From NCBI RefSeq assembly GCF_028583425.1, contig NC_072791.1, positions 43,593,368 through 43,657,367 on the forward strand: a stretch of 64,000 nucleotides of DNA. The letters run 5' to 3'. Both the position numbers and the translations under genes were made by a program. Below are positions 13,625 to 25,900 of the stretch, one piece after another (position 1 is the stretch's first letter; the number at the start of each line of letters is the position of its first letter). The DNA comes from Eublepharis macularius. Its lineage: Eukaryota > Chordata > Lepidosauria > Squamata > Eublepharidae. The notes under the pieces are model-generated. The model was not told the DNA's origin and searched no databases. It saw only the letters and a list, made by a program, of their open reading frames with translations.

Positions 13625-15164
13625 TACAATAAAATTGGTTAGTCTTAAAGGTGCTACTGGACTCTTTTTGATTTTGCTACTACAGACTAACACGGCTAAC
13701 TCCTCTGGATCTATGAAGTAGAGCAGTAAGCATAAATGTAACTAATCAAACTGCACTCAAACTCAGTGTGCTTTCTTTTTGCCTGAGGCGCCGCAGTCTT
13801 CTAATGAGTTGCTCAAATGAGCTAGAGAAGCTTCGCCATCTTATTGATGTGGTATAATTTGGGGTGCACCTTATTGATGCTGATCTATCAGTGATAAATT
13901 CATAAGCTAACACAGCGTTTGGATATCTTGAGGGACTAACTTTTGAAGGACGAGTTGCTGATGAGAGTCTCTCTACAGGAGGCCTCTTACATGTGGACGC
14001 TTAAGTGAAGGGAGACATAATGTTAGCTGTGAAGTGTAGTTTTAAAAGACAGAGGTGAAGGCTCTGTCAATTTCCCCTCTCTAGAGAGCAGGCAAAGATT
14101 GCTGCTCAGAGAGTTTGTTAGGGAGGAAACAATGTTTGAACAATTATATTGCTTTGGTACTTATTGTACCTTTACTTATTCAAGTAAAATTCAAGGATGT
14201 TTCTTGGTGACAAAAGGCATTCCTGAATCTTGACATTGTTCTCAACCTGTTCTATGTTTGGTTTGAATACATAATAACACCATTATTTGAAAAGGACTTG
14301 AAAGGATTGGATGCAACCTTCATATTTAAGTACACAAATTTAACGTACACAACTACTTAGCGAGTCTATTGTTCAAACAGCATCATATTGACATTCAGAT
14401 GCATGTTATTTTCACACCATCCTCTGAGTTTCCTCTAGAGAAAATCCACTAGTGTCAACTTCTCCATTAAAGTTCCATTGAAAGAGAGTGAGGTTAAATG
14501 ACATTTTATGATCACTTTAAGCAGCTTTCTCTGGAAGCCAGCAGCATGCTCTAGCACTACAGACAAGTAAGGCAGACCAAGGCAAAAGGCTTGAGGAAGT
14601 TGATGGCTCCCTAAAGAATTTATTTTGGCTAAATAGCTTGAGGTAAGGAAGGTACAGAGGGAATGATCTTCAGAGGAGATACTAGCTCATCTCCTGACAC
14701 TTTCCTATATGTTTTGTTTCACAGTGACATCTTACAGTGCTTCACCCCTGCACCAAGGTCCAAATCCATGCAATGTTATGAGATCACTTGTCCTGCATCA
14801 TCTGTTGATCTTTGGGGAGATTAGTGGGCAAGTCTTTCTTTCTGACCTTCAAGCACGCTTTGTACTTAAGTGGCCTGCCCTTACTTACTCTGTGATTTGC
14901 TTGCTCTTGGCCTGTGAATAGGAGAAACTTCTGCCAAGCAAACAGTCTATGCATTTTTAAAAATATACAACACAGGTTCTAAATGCTTTTGTCTGGAGGA
15001 GACTCAGTATGGTGAAGTTTGCACAAACTCCTTCTCTTGAAGAAAGGTGATCTGCGAAGTAGATAAAAGTACATAGTGTTGTAGATATCTATAAAATATG
15101 TCCTTATTTCTGAAGGATAAAGGAGGTTGGTTCCCATTCTTAAACAATGACACCGTTTAAAGAT

Positions 15165-16390
15165 AGTTTTAGGAGGGTAGCCATGCTGGTCTGCAGGAAA
15201 ACAGCAGGATTTGAGTCCAGTGGCACTTCAGAGATCAACAAGATCTTCAGGGTATGAGCTTTTTTTTAATGGAATTTTTCTTTATTTATTCAAACAATAA
15301 TATAAAAGCTATAGACAACAAACATAAAAGATAAAAAACAACATTCTGAAAAAAGACACACTAACCATAAAACAAGTGAAAAAAGAAAAGAGAAAAACCC
15401 CTAAAACTAAACTACAGATTGAGTTCTGATTTTCTCCGCCACAAATATGGATAATATTCAGAGTCTCACATATTCTAAGTTAAACATAAGAGCCCGTTTT
15501 TTCTATTGCGTGATTCTTAATCCTTAAATCCAGATGTTATCAAGTCCTTATTATCTATTTCATGTAAAAAGTCTATAAACGGTTTCCATTCAGTCAAAAA
15601 TGTAACTAATGTTTTTCCCTAATCAGTGAAGTAAGTTTTGCCATTAACACAAACTCCAAAACTTTTATCTACCATTCCTCCATTGTAGGCAACGTTGGAG
15701 TTTTCCACTTTTGAGCATAGAGTACTTTTGCTGCCGTAATCAAATATAAAAACAAAGTTCCAAAGCTTCTTTCCAACTGGCTGTCCATTATTCCCAACAA
15801 AAAAGTCTCTGGTTTCAACTGGATTTTAATCTTCAAAATCTTCTGAATCGATTATTGTATCTGCAACCAGAAACTTTGCTTTTTTACATGTCCACCACAT
15901 ATGATAAAATGTCCCTTGTTTAGCACATTTCCAACACATTTGAAGCATCCTTATACATTCTAGCCATTTTTTCAGGAGTCATATACAAATGATATATCAT
16001 CTTGTAGAAATTTTCTTTGATACTAGAGCTTAATGTAAATTTCAACCCATTTGTCCATATATTTTTCCATTGCTCCAATAATATGTCATGTCCACAATTA
16101 TTTGCCCATTTAATCATACTTTTTTTTACTTTTCATGTCTCAAACGTCAACAAAAGTTTATACATTTTAGAAATAACATGTTCATCATTTGTACAGAGAG
16201 CAATTTCAAATTCAGTTTTCGATTGCTCAAAGTCATATTGACTCTTGTCTAGTTTAAATCAAGATTTTCAGGGTATGAGTTTTGTGAGTCAAATATGATA
16301 TCTGAAGAAGAGAGCTCTGACTCTTGCAAACTCATGCCCTGAAAATCTTTGTTGGTCTCTGAGGTGTCACTGGACTCAAATCCTAAAGAA
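15165..16390. mobile_element. Fold-back family A copy split by an L1 tail
   Basis: The left arm at 15165-15260 reads GAGTCCAGTGGCACTTCAGA. The right arm at 16262-16390 contains CTGAAGAAGAGAGCTC and ends TGTCACTGGACTCAAATC. They are inverted copies of one element. The approximately 1-kb stretch between them belongs to an L1 3' end. The hammerhead-like core in the right arm is damaged (GCAAA in place of GAAA). Confidence 0.65.
15262..16262 (-). mobile_element. L1 LINE 3' fragment, inserted in family A element
   Basis: Read on the minus strand, this encodes the C-terminal part of L1 ORF2, including WANNCGHDILLEQWKNIW and the Cys/His segment with GTFYHMWWTCKK near 15885-15920. The reading frame is interrupted by stops, so it is dead. 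The poly(A) tail appears as a T-run at 15261-15268. About 20 bp starting CAAGAT and containing TTCAGGGTATGAG is repeated at about 15238-15260 and 16258-16280, consistent with target-primed insertion. Confidence 0.75.
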
Positions 16391-16914
16391 ACAGCTCAAC
16401 TGATAATCAGTATACTTGGCTTGATCTCAAGTTGAGGTATGAAGAATTTTTTTAAGATGCAATCCTAGACACATTTACTGATAAGGAAGTTCATGGAACT
16501 TGGGGCGGGCTTCTCATTAATATGGATAAGCCTGGACTGTAGGACCATGGAGAATTACTTCAGATTTAGGGCAATGCTTAACAGACCAACATGACACTCT
16601 TATAGAATGAAGATCATGGAGAATGCAATGAGATGTTTTGTGTTTGATTAATTAATGTTCAAAATGTGGGATGTGAGCTTTTGAATTGCATCAAACTTTT
16701 TTCAGAGTAAGTTTCAAAGAAAAAATGATGTTTTGTTAAGCGGACAAAAGTAGGTTTTCAAACAGGAGCCCCATTATAGTTCTGGGGTGGGTTTTTTGTG
16801 TGTGTTTATTATTAATGCTTATGTCTAGAGAGAACTTTTGGGCAACTACAAGCTTACTTTCCACATTTTAAACACTAGTTGGTATCAATGGCCAGGTGTT
16901 AATTGCTCTATTTA

Positions 16915-17140
16915 ATGTTTCAGGTAGCCAGCTCAAGGTTGACTCAGCTTTCCATCCTTCCGAGGTCAGTAAAATGAGTATCCAGTTTCCTGGGGGTAAA
17001 GTGTAGATGACTGGGGAAGGCAATGGCAAACCACCCCGTAAAAAAGTCTGCCAAGAAAACGTCATGATGCAACGTACCCCCATGGGTCAGTAATGACTCG
17101 GTGCTTGCACAGGGGACTACCTTTACCTTTATAATGTTTA
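16915..17140 (+). repeat. Dispersed squamate SINE-like repeat
   Basis: Diagnostic segments are CATCCTTCCGAGGTCAGTAA, GGCAATGGCAAACCACCCCG and the tail TGCACAGGGGACTACCTTTA. It matches a repeat type I recall as common in lizard genomes. I do not assign a family name. Confidence 0.5.
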
Positions 17141-17759
17141 ACCATGTTGGGGGTTTAACGTTGAGATGGCAAGTAAGGACTAAACTGAGGCTTATCTTAG
17201 GGAGGCTACAGCTGCAATCCTTAGCCCGCTTATTCAGGGGTAAGCTTCATAGTAAGATCTACTCCTGAGTATGCATGCATAGGATTGGGCTGTAAGAGAT
17301 CTTCGTAGTAGTACTGAAGCTTGGGGAATGTGACTGAGAAGAAAAGCAAAGACTGCCATGTCCAGCCTCTAGCTACCACATGTCCTTCAGGAAGACTTCC
17401 AGTGGGAAAGCATGTGGGATGTTTCTCTTGAGTGGTTTCTCTTCTCAATCAGAATGTATGTGCACAAATCTGTTTGTGTCCTCCCAAGCAATTTTTTTTC
17501 TTAAATTGAGAGGATATTAACTATGCTGTAGCACTGAATTATGTGTTCTGGTACTGACTAGATAAAGTCTAAAGTGTCCCTTTCAGAAACTGGTCTGTTA
17601 CTTTGTGTGAAGTTACTGTTTTGTGATCATGTGTGTGACTTTTTAAACTATTTCAATAAATATTTTCACCACACAGCCAAGGTTTTTTGTCTGCCTTTTG
17701 ATGCTGTAACTAATAAAACTAGGATGAGGAAAAAGCACAGATACTTTGATTACCCACCT

Positions 17760-18310
17760 GAAAGTATCAGAATGCAACCATGTTGGTCTGTATTAGAAAG
17801 CAAGATTCAGGTCCAGAAACACCTTGAAGACCAGCTGCATTCTGCTTTTACAGAGAAAGATGACTGAACTAAAAAATGAGGGGATTAATCAGAAGGAAGC
17901 TAAACAGTTCAGATCTTTACAGGATGCATGGAAGATATTAAAATATACAATTATATATTACAAAGCCTTAGTTGGGAAGATGAAAAAAAAGATAAATTAA
18001 TATTACAATGAAGTAATACAACATATTCTAAGTTTAACTATATAATTCTATATAACTATATAAAATCTAGATACTTAACCCACAGACAACTATTTATAAC
18101 ATTGGGAAAATAAGAACTGGAAATTAAATATATAACAATATCTCATATTTTACATCTTCCTCTGGTTTTAACATATTCCAGTAATTAATAAAAAGGCCTC
18201 TATCTTTTCTATCTTTGAGTGCATAACTTTCTTCCTCTTAACTATTTACAAACATACATTTTTGTCCACGATTATACTATACTAACATTTTCTTGACCAT
18301 ATTTCCATGT
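17760..18310. repeat. Half copy of fold-back family A plus AT-rich L1-like sequence
   Basis: 17765-17835 carries an arm of family A (ATGTTGGTCTGTATTAGAAA, then CAGGTCCAGAAACACCTTGA). From 17980 to 18310 the DNA is very AT-rich and resembles the 3' part of an L1 in reverse orientation, but the match is by eye and weak. Confidence 0.35.
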
Positions 18311-18824
18311 TAGTGTCATTGATTGCGTCCAGTATTTGCAGTAAGTAACAAGAAAGTACACGGGCTCTGGCAAAACAAGGCTGCAGTCCTAAGGAGAATA
18401 CAATATGCAATGCTAACCATCCCATTGCAGATCAGTATCTTATCTGGGAAAGATGCAAAAAGAAACACAAACTTAGTGATCAAGTGAGAAGCACCCTTAC
18501 CGGGAAATGCTAAACTGTTTGTGGCAGGAGTGTTAGGCAGCCTAGTCCTCTTGCCAATAAACTCTCTCAGTCCGTACTGCCTGCCTTCAGCACACACTGG
18601 CAGCTGTGGGTTGCAATCTTAGACATGCTTAACTGAAAGCAAGCCACATTGAACAAAGTGAGAATTTAAAAAAAAATTCTGAATTGTCCAGCAAAATCTA
18701 GTTCTGCCCATAAGCCTGCTAGACCCTCTCGGCTGACTGAATTGGAGATTTTGTTTGTTATACTTGTGCAATATTAGACACAAAGGACAATAACTGTTCT
18801 TATGTACCACTCTTCTAGACAGAT

Positions 18825-19080
18825 TAGTGGCCCAATCAAATCAGTGAACAACGTCAGTATTATCATTATCCCTACAATACAGCTGGGGAGCTGGGGCTGA
18901 GGAGTGGCTTACCCAAGGCCACCTGCTGAGCTCATGATACTATTGGGATACAAACTATTTGCAGCTCAACCACCTCACCACTATGCTATAGCAGCTATAT
19001 ACCTAGAATGTAGAAGAGCAAGATCCAGGTGCCATAGCACCTGGATAGTGCTATTGGATCCAGATCTTGCTCTTCTACTG
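18825..19080. repeat. MIR-like SINE fragment followed by a scrap of family A
   Basis: GAGTGGCTTACCCAAGGCCA and CACCTCACCACTATGCT are of the MIR/CORE-SINE type. From 19010 a short palindrome follows (AGAAGAGCAAGATCCAGGTG against GGATCCAGATCTTGCTCTTC), which is a remnant of fold-back family A. Confidence 0.5.
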
Positions 19081-19369
19081 CCGACCAACTGACTGACTTT
19101 CTGTGTGGACTTATAACCAAGTGTCCTCTGTCTCCCTAGCAGTACATGTGTATCCACAATGGGGGAACAAGTGTTAAGATCTTTCACTTGAGCGTCCCCT
19201 GTAAGATGTCTTTTGTAGAGAGAATCACAGCTACCCATCTGAAACCACCTTCTTGTTGATACAACTCTGGTGAGAAGAGGTATAAACTTTCCTCTCACTT
19301 CTCCAGAGGTGGATCACACCTGGGGCTGAAAGAATAATTCAAGACGTAGAGGGTGGAGACCTGATTTTG

Positions 19370-19970
19370 CGTCCAAGAAGTAAGCGCCGAACCAGGCGAG
19401 GATAAGAAAGAACGCCTCCGAGCAGGGGCAAAGCCAGCCAGCCGCCGGTCCAGCAGCGCCTCTTTCTGCAGCCGAAAAGGGTTCGGGTGCGCCGAGTTAA
19501 TTGGCCGGGGCCTCCCTCCCTCCCTTAAAAGCCGCTTCCCCGCGGCGCCCCTTGCGCTAGCCATGCTCCCGTCCAGCGTCCGGGCTGCCACCGCTGGCCC
19601 GCGGTCTCCACGCCGGTGCGGGAGCTGGGCGCTCGGGGGCCTCTGGCGGCAGGAGGCTGCAGCAGCAGGAGCAGCCCAGCCGCGCGGAGGAGCTGCTCCT
19701 GCCCCGGGAGGAGCGAGGCTCCAGTTCTACGTCCTTTGGTCCCTGCGGGAGCCGCCCCGTCAGCTCAGCAGGTGAGACCCCCGCTTGTTGGCCCAGCAGA
19801 GCCGGCGCAGGCCCGTTTTTCCCGGCGCACCGGCTGAAGTTGGAACTCAGCGGAGGAGCTTCTTTGTAAGGCTCACCAGGCGGCGGCGCCGGTCTCTTCC
19901 CCCTTCTGTAGCTTCTGCGTTTAGCCTTTTCCCAGGTGAAGCTCGAAGCGGCCCTTGCGCTGCTTTTGCG
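19370..19970. promoter_or_regulatory. CpG-rich promoter region of the kelch gene
   Basis: GC content and CpG density rise sharply here compared with the AT-rich surroundings. The region covers the putative first coding exon and its donor site at 19772. No TATA box is evident. It is read as a CpG-island-type promoter; the transcription start itself is not determined. Confidence 0.6.
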
Positions 19971-22900
19971 GTGCATGCGAGTGCATGGAGGCATAAGCAA
20001 GCCAAGTAGACGCGTGTATGTGTGAATGCATGCAAGCGTAAGCAAGCCTAGTTTACACGTGCAGGAGTATGAAGTGGTAGAAGTCTGAGAAGGTAGAATT
20101 GTTTGCACCACTTCGTATGCCAGGTACAACATTCCACCTTGGAATGTCTTCCTGCATTGACGAGAGAACCCTCTCTCTATATAATAATAATAACTGCACT
20201 TATATACTGCTCTTCTAGACAGATTAGTGCCTCACCCAGAGGTGAACAAGTTAGTGTTACCTTTACCTCCCCAATACAGCTGGGACTGAGAGGCGTGGCT
20301 TACCCAAGGCCACCAGCTGAGCTCATGGCAGCAGTGGGATTCGAACTAGTAGAGGGCTGATTCACAGCCAAACCACTTAACCACTGGAACCAAGGAGGTT
20401 TTTCTTTGCTTATAATAACTTCCTGATAGTAGAGTTTTTAGTATAGCCAGCATGTTATCCCCAGTCTGATGTGAAGTTAATTTTATGCTTCATTCCCATT
20501 ACATTCTCCTGCATGTGTGAATCCACAGGTGTATGTGTATATGTATATTTCCCTCACTTCTTGTGAAGAGAGACATTTTAAAATTACATGTGCATACTGA
20601 CCAATTTTATGTCGGTTTCACAGAGTGATGCATGTGTTAACTAGCATGGCTGGTTTCCTTCCTGGGAAGAAAGCAGGCAAGTGAAGGAATTGATAGAAAT
20701 CCTATGCCAAAAATTTGCTTCCCATCACTTGTTTTTAAGGCTATGGTAACAAACTGTAGACTTCCTTAGATGCCGTTACAGATCATTTCGAGATTAACTC
20801 AAACTCCAGCTGGTGCTGACCTCCACAATCCGTATCAGAACTTAGGCGAAGCATTCATATCTACCCTTTCTACAGTCACTCCATTGGCTAGCCATCAGTT
20901 ATCAGGCTAAATTCAAGTTATTGGCTAATGGCTATCATATACAAAGCCCTTCATGGCCTTGGTCCCTCACATCTATGGGACTGCCTCTCCCCCATTTTCT
21001 GCCATGGCAGCTTAACTCGTCTGAACATCCACCTTTGTAGGTGCCACCCTGCAAACAGCAAAATCAATAATTTCCCATACATGCATATTCTTTGTAGGTT
21101 AGGAAGGCTCCCACTCTCCTGGCTTTGTGCAAACTGAATTAGTTAGGAGGGCCTTTGTACAGAGGTAGGGGGCTGTACAGTAAAGGTGCTTTGGTAAACG
21201 GACAGAGGTGGTAGACTGTGCTACTGTGTACTGTCTGTTGTTGTAAGTACATTTCTATTAGGTAATTTCTGCATCATGTAATGTGTCATGTTTAATTACA
21301 TATGTTTTGTTTCAGCATTGCTTTAGATTTCTGCTTGTTTTCAAATTTTATGCTATCCAAACCCTATTGCATTTTTATTGGATGTCCTATTGACTTACAC
21401 TGTGTAATCCACCTTGAGTCACAATAAGAAAGGTGGACTATAAATAACATAAAATAAAAATATGATCCAGACAGCTGAAATAAAGATTTGCTTATTCTTT
21501 CTCATTTCTAATTTCCTTTACCCATCTGTTCTTTTCATCTATTTTTCTCTTGTGGGAGCACACCATGACAACAAACAAATGAGGCCTTTAAAAAAAGAAC
21601 TATAAGAAACTGGAATCTCACCCCCACACAGTTTGAGATATGATTACCTTGCTTTCTGTCCTCTTTCTGCCCAAGCAAATACGGTCGGAAATGTTACCAG
21701 ACTCTCTTGCCACTTCCGCTGCCGAAACAGCTAGTGATTTTTGGTTTGGGTGACTGGAACTGCTGTTGTCAGAAGATGAGCATCGCTGTGGACATCTTAG
21801 TGAATCCAGACATTAAGCCACAAAGGATTGGAAAAATGGGGCCTGAGACCAGGTAAATTTTAAATACTGAATGGAACATGCTGCCTGAATTGTGTTTCTG
21901 TTAACATATAAAATACTTTCCAAACTTATTATGAGAGGGTTTTTTTAAAGGACCATTATAAAGACAGAAGACCCACCTTTTTATTTAACCCAGGCTATTT
22001 CCACACAGGTTATGTGTCCCATGCTCAGTGCTGTTGGGAAGTAGTTTCTTTTTTTCCTGCTTCCCCACAACATCATGGTGCATTTGTGCTCTTTTGGGGT
22101 TTCCCCAGCTTTACATCAAAGTTTTGAGTTTTGAGAAAGGTCACGGTAAAGTCTGGGTGGCTGCTGTGTGGGTGAGAAAGTTGAATACTGTTGAAGCGCT
22201 ATAATGTCTGTTATACCTCTATAATATTGCGACGTGTCTGACAGGTTCTATGAATTCCTAGGTTTCATTTTTTAAAAAAGTAACTCTGTAGCCCCTTCCT
22301 TTACAGAGATATAAGGGGATATCTCAACAATGGAAGGGACTAGAGATATTTTTTTAAAAAATGAAACCTGAGGATTCAGAGAACCTGTCACACATATTGT
22401 CGTAATGTTATATCACTGTAACATTTAGTTGATAAGTTTGGGGGGAAAATGTGGAAAAAACAGTGGCCTGGGGGAGGGGAGATGGCCACTATCAAATGAC
22501 TGGGACAGGTTAATGGCAGGAAAACCTGCCATGCAAAAGCCCTGTTGTCATTGCTGTTTATCAGCAACTGCACCAACAATGGGGAACCCATGCAAGTCTG
22601 GATTTGAATTCAGGCTTGAAGGATCAACATACTATGCACCAGGGCTTTTTTTTCAGGGGGAACGTGGGGGAACGGAGTTCCGGAACCTCTTGAAAATGGT
22701 CACATGGCTGGTGGCCCCGCCCCCTGATCTCCAGACAGGGGGGAGTTGAGATTGCCCTCCATGCCGCTGAGCAGCGTGGAGGGCAATCTCAACTCCCCTC
22801 TGTCTGGAGATCAGGGGGCGGGGCCACCAGCCATGTGACCATTTTCTCCGAGGGTAACCCACTGAGTTCCGCCACCTCTTTCCCCAGAAAAAAAGCCCTG

Positions 22901-25900
22901 CTATGCACCATCTGTCATAAGGCCCATCCTGGATATTCTGCTTTTATTATCTTCTAGGTTGGGGTTGTCTTTGAGATGCTCAACAACATCTCTGTTATTA
23001 TATCAACAACTATCAAAGTAAAAATGAAATTATCCCAGAACAATGTCAACAGTGACCCGTGTCTTTGCTTGGACAGGTGTTTGGTGTGGGAAGGTGAATG
23101 GAGGGTAGATATTCTGCTGGCTTCATTGAAGCAGGCGGAGACTGGTAAACCTATTAAGCTTCTCTTGACTGTCAAGGAGAAGGTAAGAGAACTGATATTT
23201 CATTTCTAGGTCCTAGACTTGGGCCATCTGAATTTATTTATCATAGATCCAAGCCACAGTATCCATTCCTATAATATCTTTTTGACTGGTGAAGGGAACA
23301 TTGTGTGGTTTTGGGTGTGTGGGGGGTGTTATCTGATACTGTGTTTGAGATCTTTGAGAAGTGCTTGTCACATCTTTTCTGGACCTTCTGTCTTTGATGG
23401 TTCTTGCCTTAAGTTCAGATGGGTTTTACTAATTACTAGGTTAGAGGGGATTCTCTTCATTCCCAGCAATAATGCTATCAATTGTGTGTGTGTGTGTGTG
23501 TTTAATAAACTGTTCAGACCATGCTGAAGGGCTCTGAAGGAGGAATCCGATTAGGTTGCACCTCTGAGACCTTGTTCTTCTTGGGAAGAACTCAGTTTTC
23601 TGTGTCTTTAGGATATTTTCTGTGTCTTTAGGATATCTAACCTAGACCTGTGTTATATCTCTCTAATATCACTGTGCAAGCTCCAAAACTGATGCCTGGT
23701 GTAAAATGTAGCACCCTGAAAACTCTGCTTGCTTTTAAACAAAATGCAAGTATCTAGTCCCATCGTTGTACAAGAAGTAATGGAAATGTGTGGTTTACGT
23801 CTGCTGGTGTTTCCTAAATCCTTGAGGGCAGGCAAGCAGGCAGGAGGTGTTAAACAGTCTTTTCCAGCTCTTTGACCTTCTGCTGCAGCTCCTCTCCACC
23901 AATTCCCTGCTAAGTACTGAAATATTTCCTTCCTGTCAGCTTTAGCAGTAGCATAATGTCCCCCTCCCCATGACAATTTGAAATTGGTTCCTGGGAAACT
24001 GCCAGAAATTGTTTAGAGACTGCTTCATCGCGAGTTTGAGTCTTGATTTCACCATCTTCCTGTAATGCAAAGTAGGACTGAGGTACAACAACCCCAGCAG
24101 CTGCTTCTACACCATGACTCCTTTTCATTGCTGAAGAATCTGTTTTCCACTGTTGGCTTCATGTGAATCTGAAACTCTGGTTTCAAACAGCACTTACTAT
24201 AGTGCTGTATTCCCCATAAAAATCCAGTAGTGCCTGTCCCCCATGGACAAGACATTATTATTATGCTGGAAATGAAGCAAGTCAGTCCCATTCAGGCTGA
24301 GAGGACTTCTTCTCCTTTTAAAATTAATTCCTACTCTCTCTAAGGTGCTGTAACATTCCTCAATAGACCTCTAATGAGCCTCCCCCGTCCAGTGGTGAGG
24401 GCTTTAATTACTGCTTTTTCCTTTGCTACTGAAGTAATATTTTATTCATTTTCATGGTTGTAATTTCATAATGGCATAGCTGCAATCTTCTCCCTCCCAG
24501 CCAACGGCCCAGAACAAGAACTGAGGAGAGATCCATTCAGGAATGCTGCAGGCATGAATGGGGCATAATTAAATAACCTGGGAAGGAGGAGGGGCATTTA
24601 AAGAAAAGGTAGCCCTGGAAAACCTTATTGGTGTGCACCTGGGCAGCCAGTGCTGCAACTGCATTTTATATGAAGGAAAAATCTCCACAAATCAAGTGCT
24701 AAAGGAAAACTGCAGAGATTACATTGAAATGCAAAAAACTCACAACATCATTTCTTGAATTCTCCATAAATAGTGAACAAAAGACTGTCTCCTTCAGAGT
24801 AAGCAGCTTGTGTGTACTGTGGTCCTTGATCATCTATTTGAAAGAGCCAAAGGCAGCTCCTGGCCACTTCTGTATTAAGCTTGGGTTAAGTGGAATTGGC
24901 TGTCCTCATATCTGCATCTCCTCCTTAGTTGTTCAACAGCACCCCTGCTCACCCATTTCAGACGCCAGAGCCCAGTCAGTCGCCTGTTCTTCCTGAAGAG
25001 ATTGTTTCTGATGTCAAGGGATCAGAGGAACCCCCTGAGGTATGTTTATCTGTTGAGCCTTGTTCTGTTAGCAGTCTGGTTCAGTCACCTCCATTATTGC
25101 TTCATCTCATCTGCATGAATAGATGTTAACCTCAAGCAGGGCTTTTTTTCTGGGAAAAGAGGTGGTGGAATTCAGTGGTGGAACTCAGGACTGCACAATG
25201 ACGTCACTTTGGGTCAGCTGGAACAAGGGGGGAGTTTTTTAAAGTTTAAATCATCACATGGCTGGAGGCCCCGCCCCCTGATCTGCAGACAGAGGGGAGT
25301 TTAGATTGCCCTCCATGCCATGTGGCATGGAGGGCAATCTAAACTCCCTTCTATCTGGAGATCAGGGGGCGGGGCCACTGGCCAAGCAACCATTTTCAAG
25401 AGGTGCCGGACCTCCGTTCCACCACGTTCCAGCTGAAAGAAAGCCCTGACTTCAAGGATGCGGCCAGATCAGCAACTATTCTCAGCACAGTGAAATGACA
25501 GAATCCTGGACTGAGCTAATTCAGACTGTATGTGTGTTTGGGGTTGTGTATTGAGCTTGCTCCTCCAAGTTAAAGTTCCACACTTGAAGTATATGCTGCA
25601 CTTAGCCTTTCTCCTTGAAGGACTTGTTTTCTACATTCATGGGGGATTTTGTATGGAAGAGTTTTCAAAAGTTGTACCTTCACATCAGATGTCAGAACAA
25701 ATGGGTTGACAATATCACTGGACTCTCCACAGGTAATGAGTACAACATAGGTCTCTTTCTTCAGAATGTGTAGCATGGCTCCATATGGCTGTTGCAGAGG
25801 GGTTGCCCATTTGTGATTCTTACTGAAGGTGGCAGGCTTCCTTGCATCTAAGAGTTGTGCCCTTCATGATCTCCTTTCAGTACTACCCATTCATTCTTCA

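Larger units (their letters stand above)
13331..13705. mobile_element. Fold-back retroelement, family A, nearly perfect palindrome
   Basis: The two arms are almost perfect inverted copies joined by a short spacer near 13490-13505. The arms begin ATCCAGTAGCACCTTTAAG on the left and end CTTAAAGGTGCTACTGGACT on the right. The right side runs further (CTACAGACTAACACGG), so the left side is truncated. TGAAGTAGA at the left flank (about 13311) recurs at the right flank (about 13713), suggesting an 11-bp-scale duplication and retrotransposition rather than cut-and-paste. Each arm carries a hammerhead-like core, described separately. Confidence 0.75.

Noticed and set aside
13352-13642. Two nearly identical 77-aa frames on opposite strands
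   Set aside because: They come from the two arms of the palindromic element, not from a gene.
19557-20132. 191-aa open frame on the minus strand
   Set aside because: It lies in the CpG-rich start of the kelch gene, where few stops occur by chance. Its composition is low-complexity and splice sites support the plus strand.
22976-23076. Extension of kelch exon 3 upstream to include an open frame with MLNNISVIISTTIK
   Set aside because: Using the acceptor near 22958 brings a stop in the frame set by exon 2. The acceptor at 23075-23076 joins in phase and has a good pyrimidine tract.
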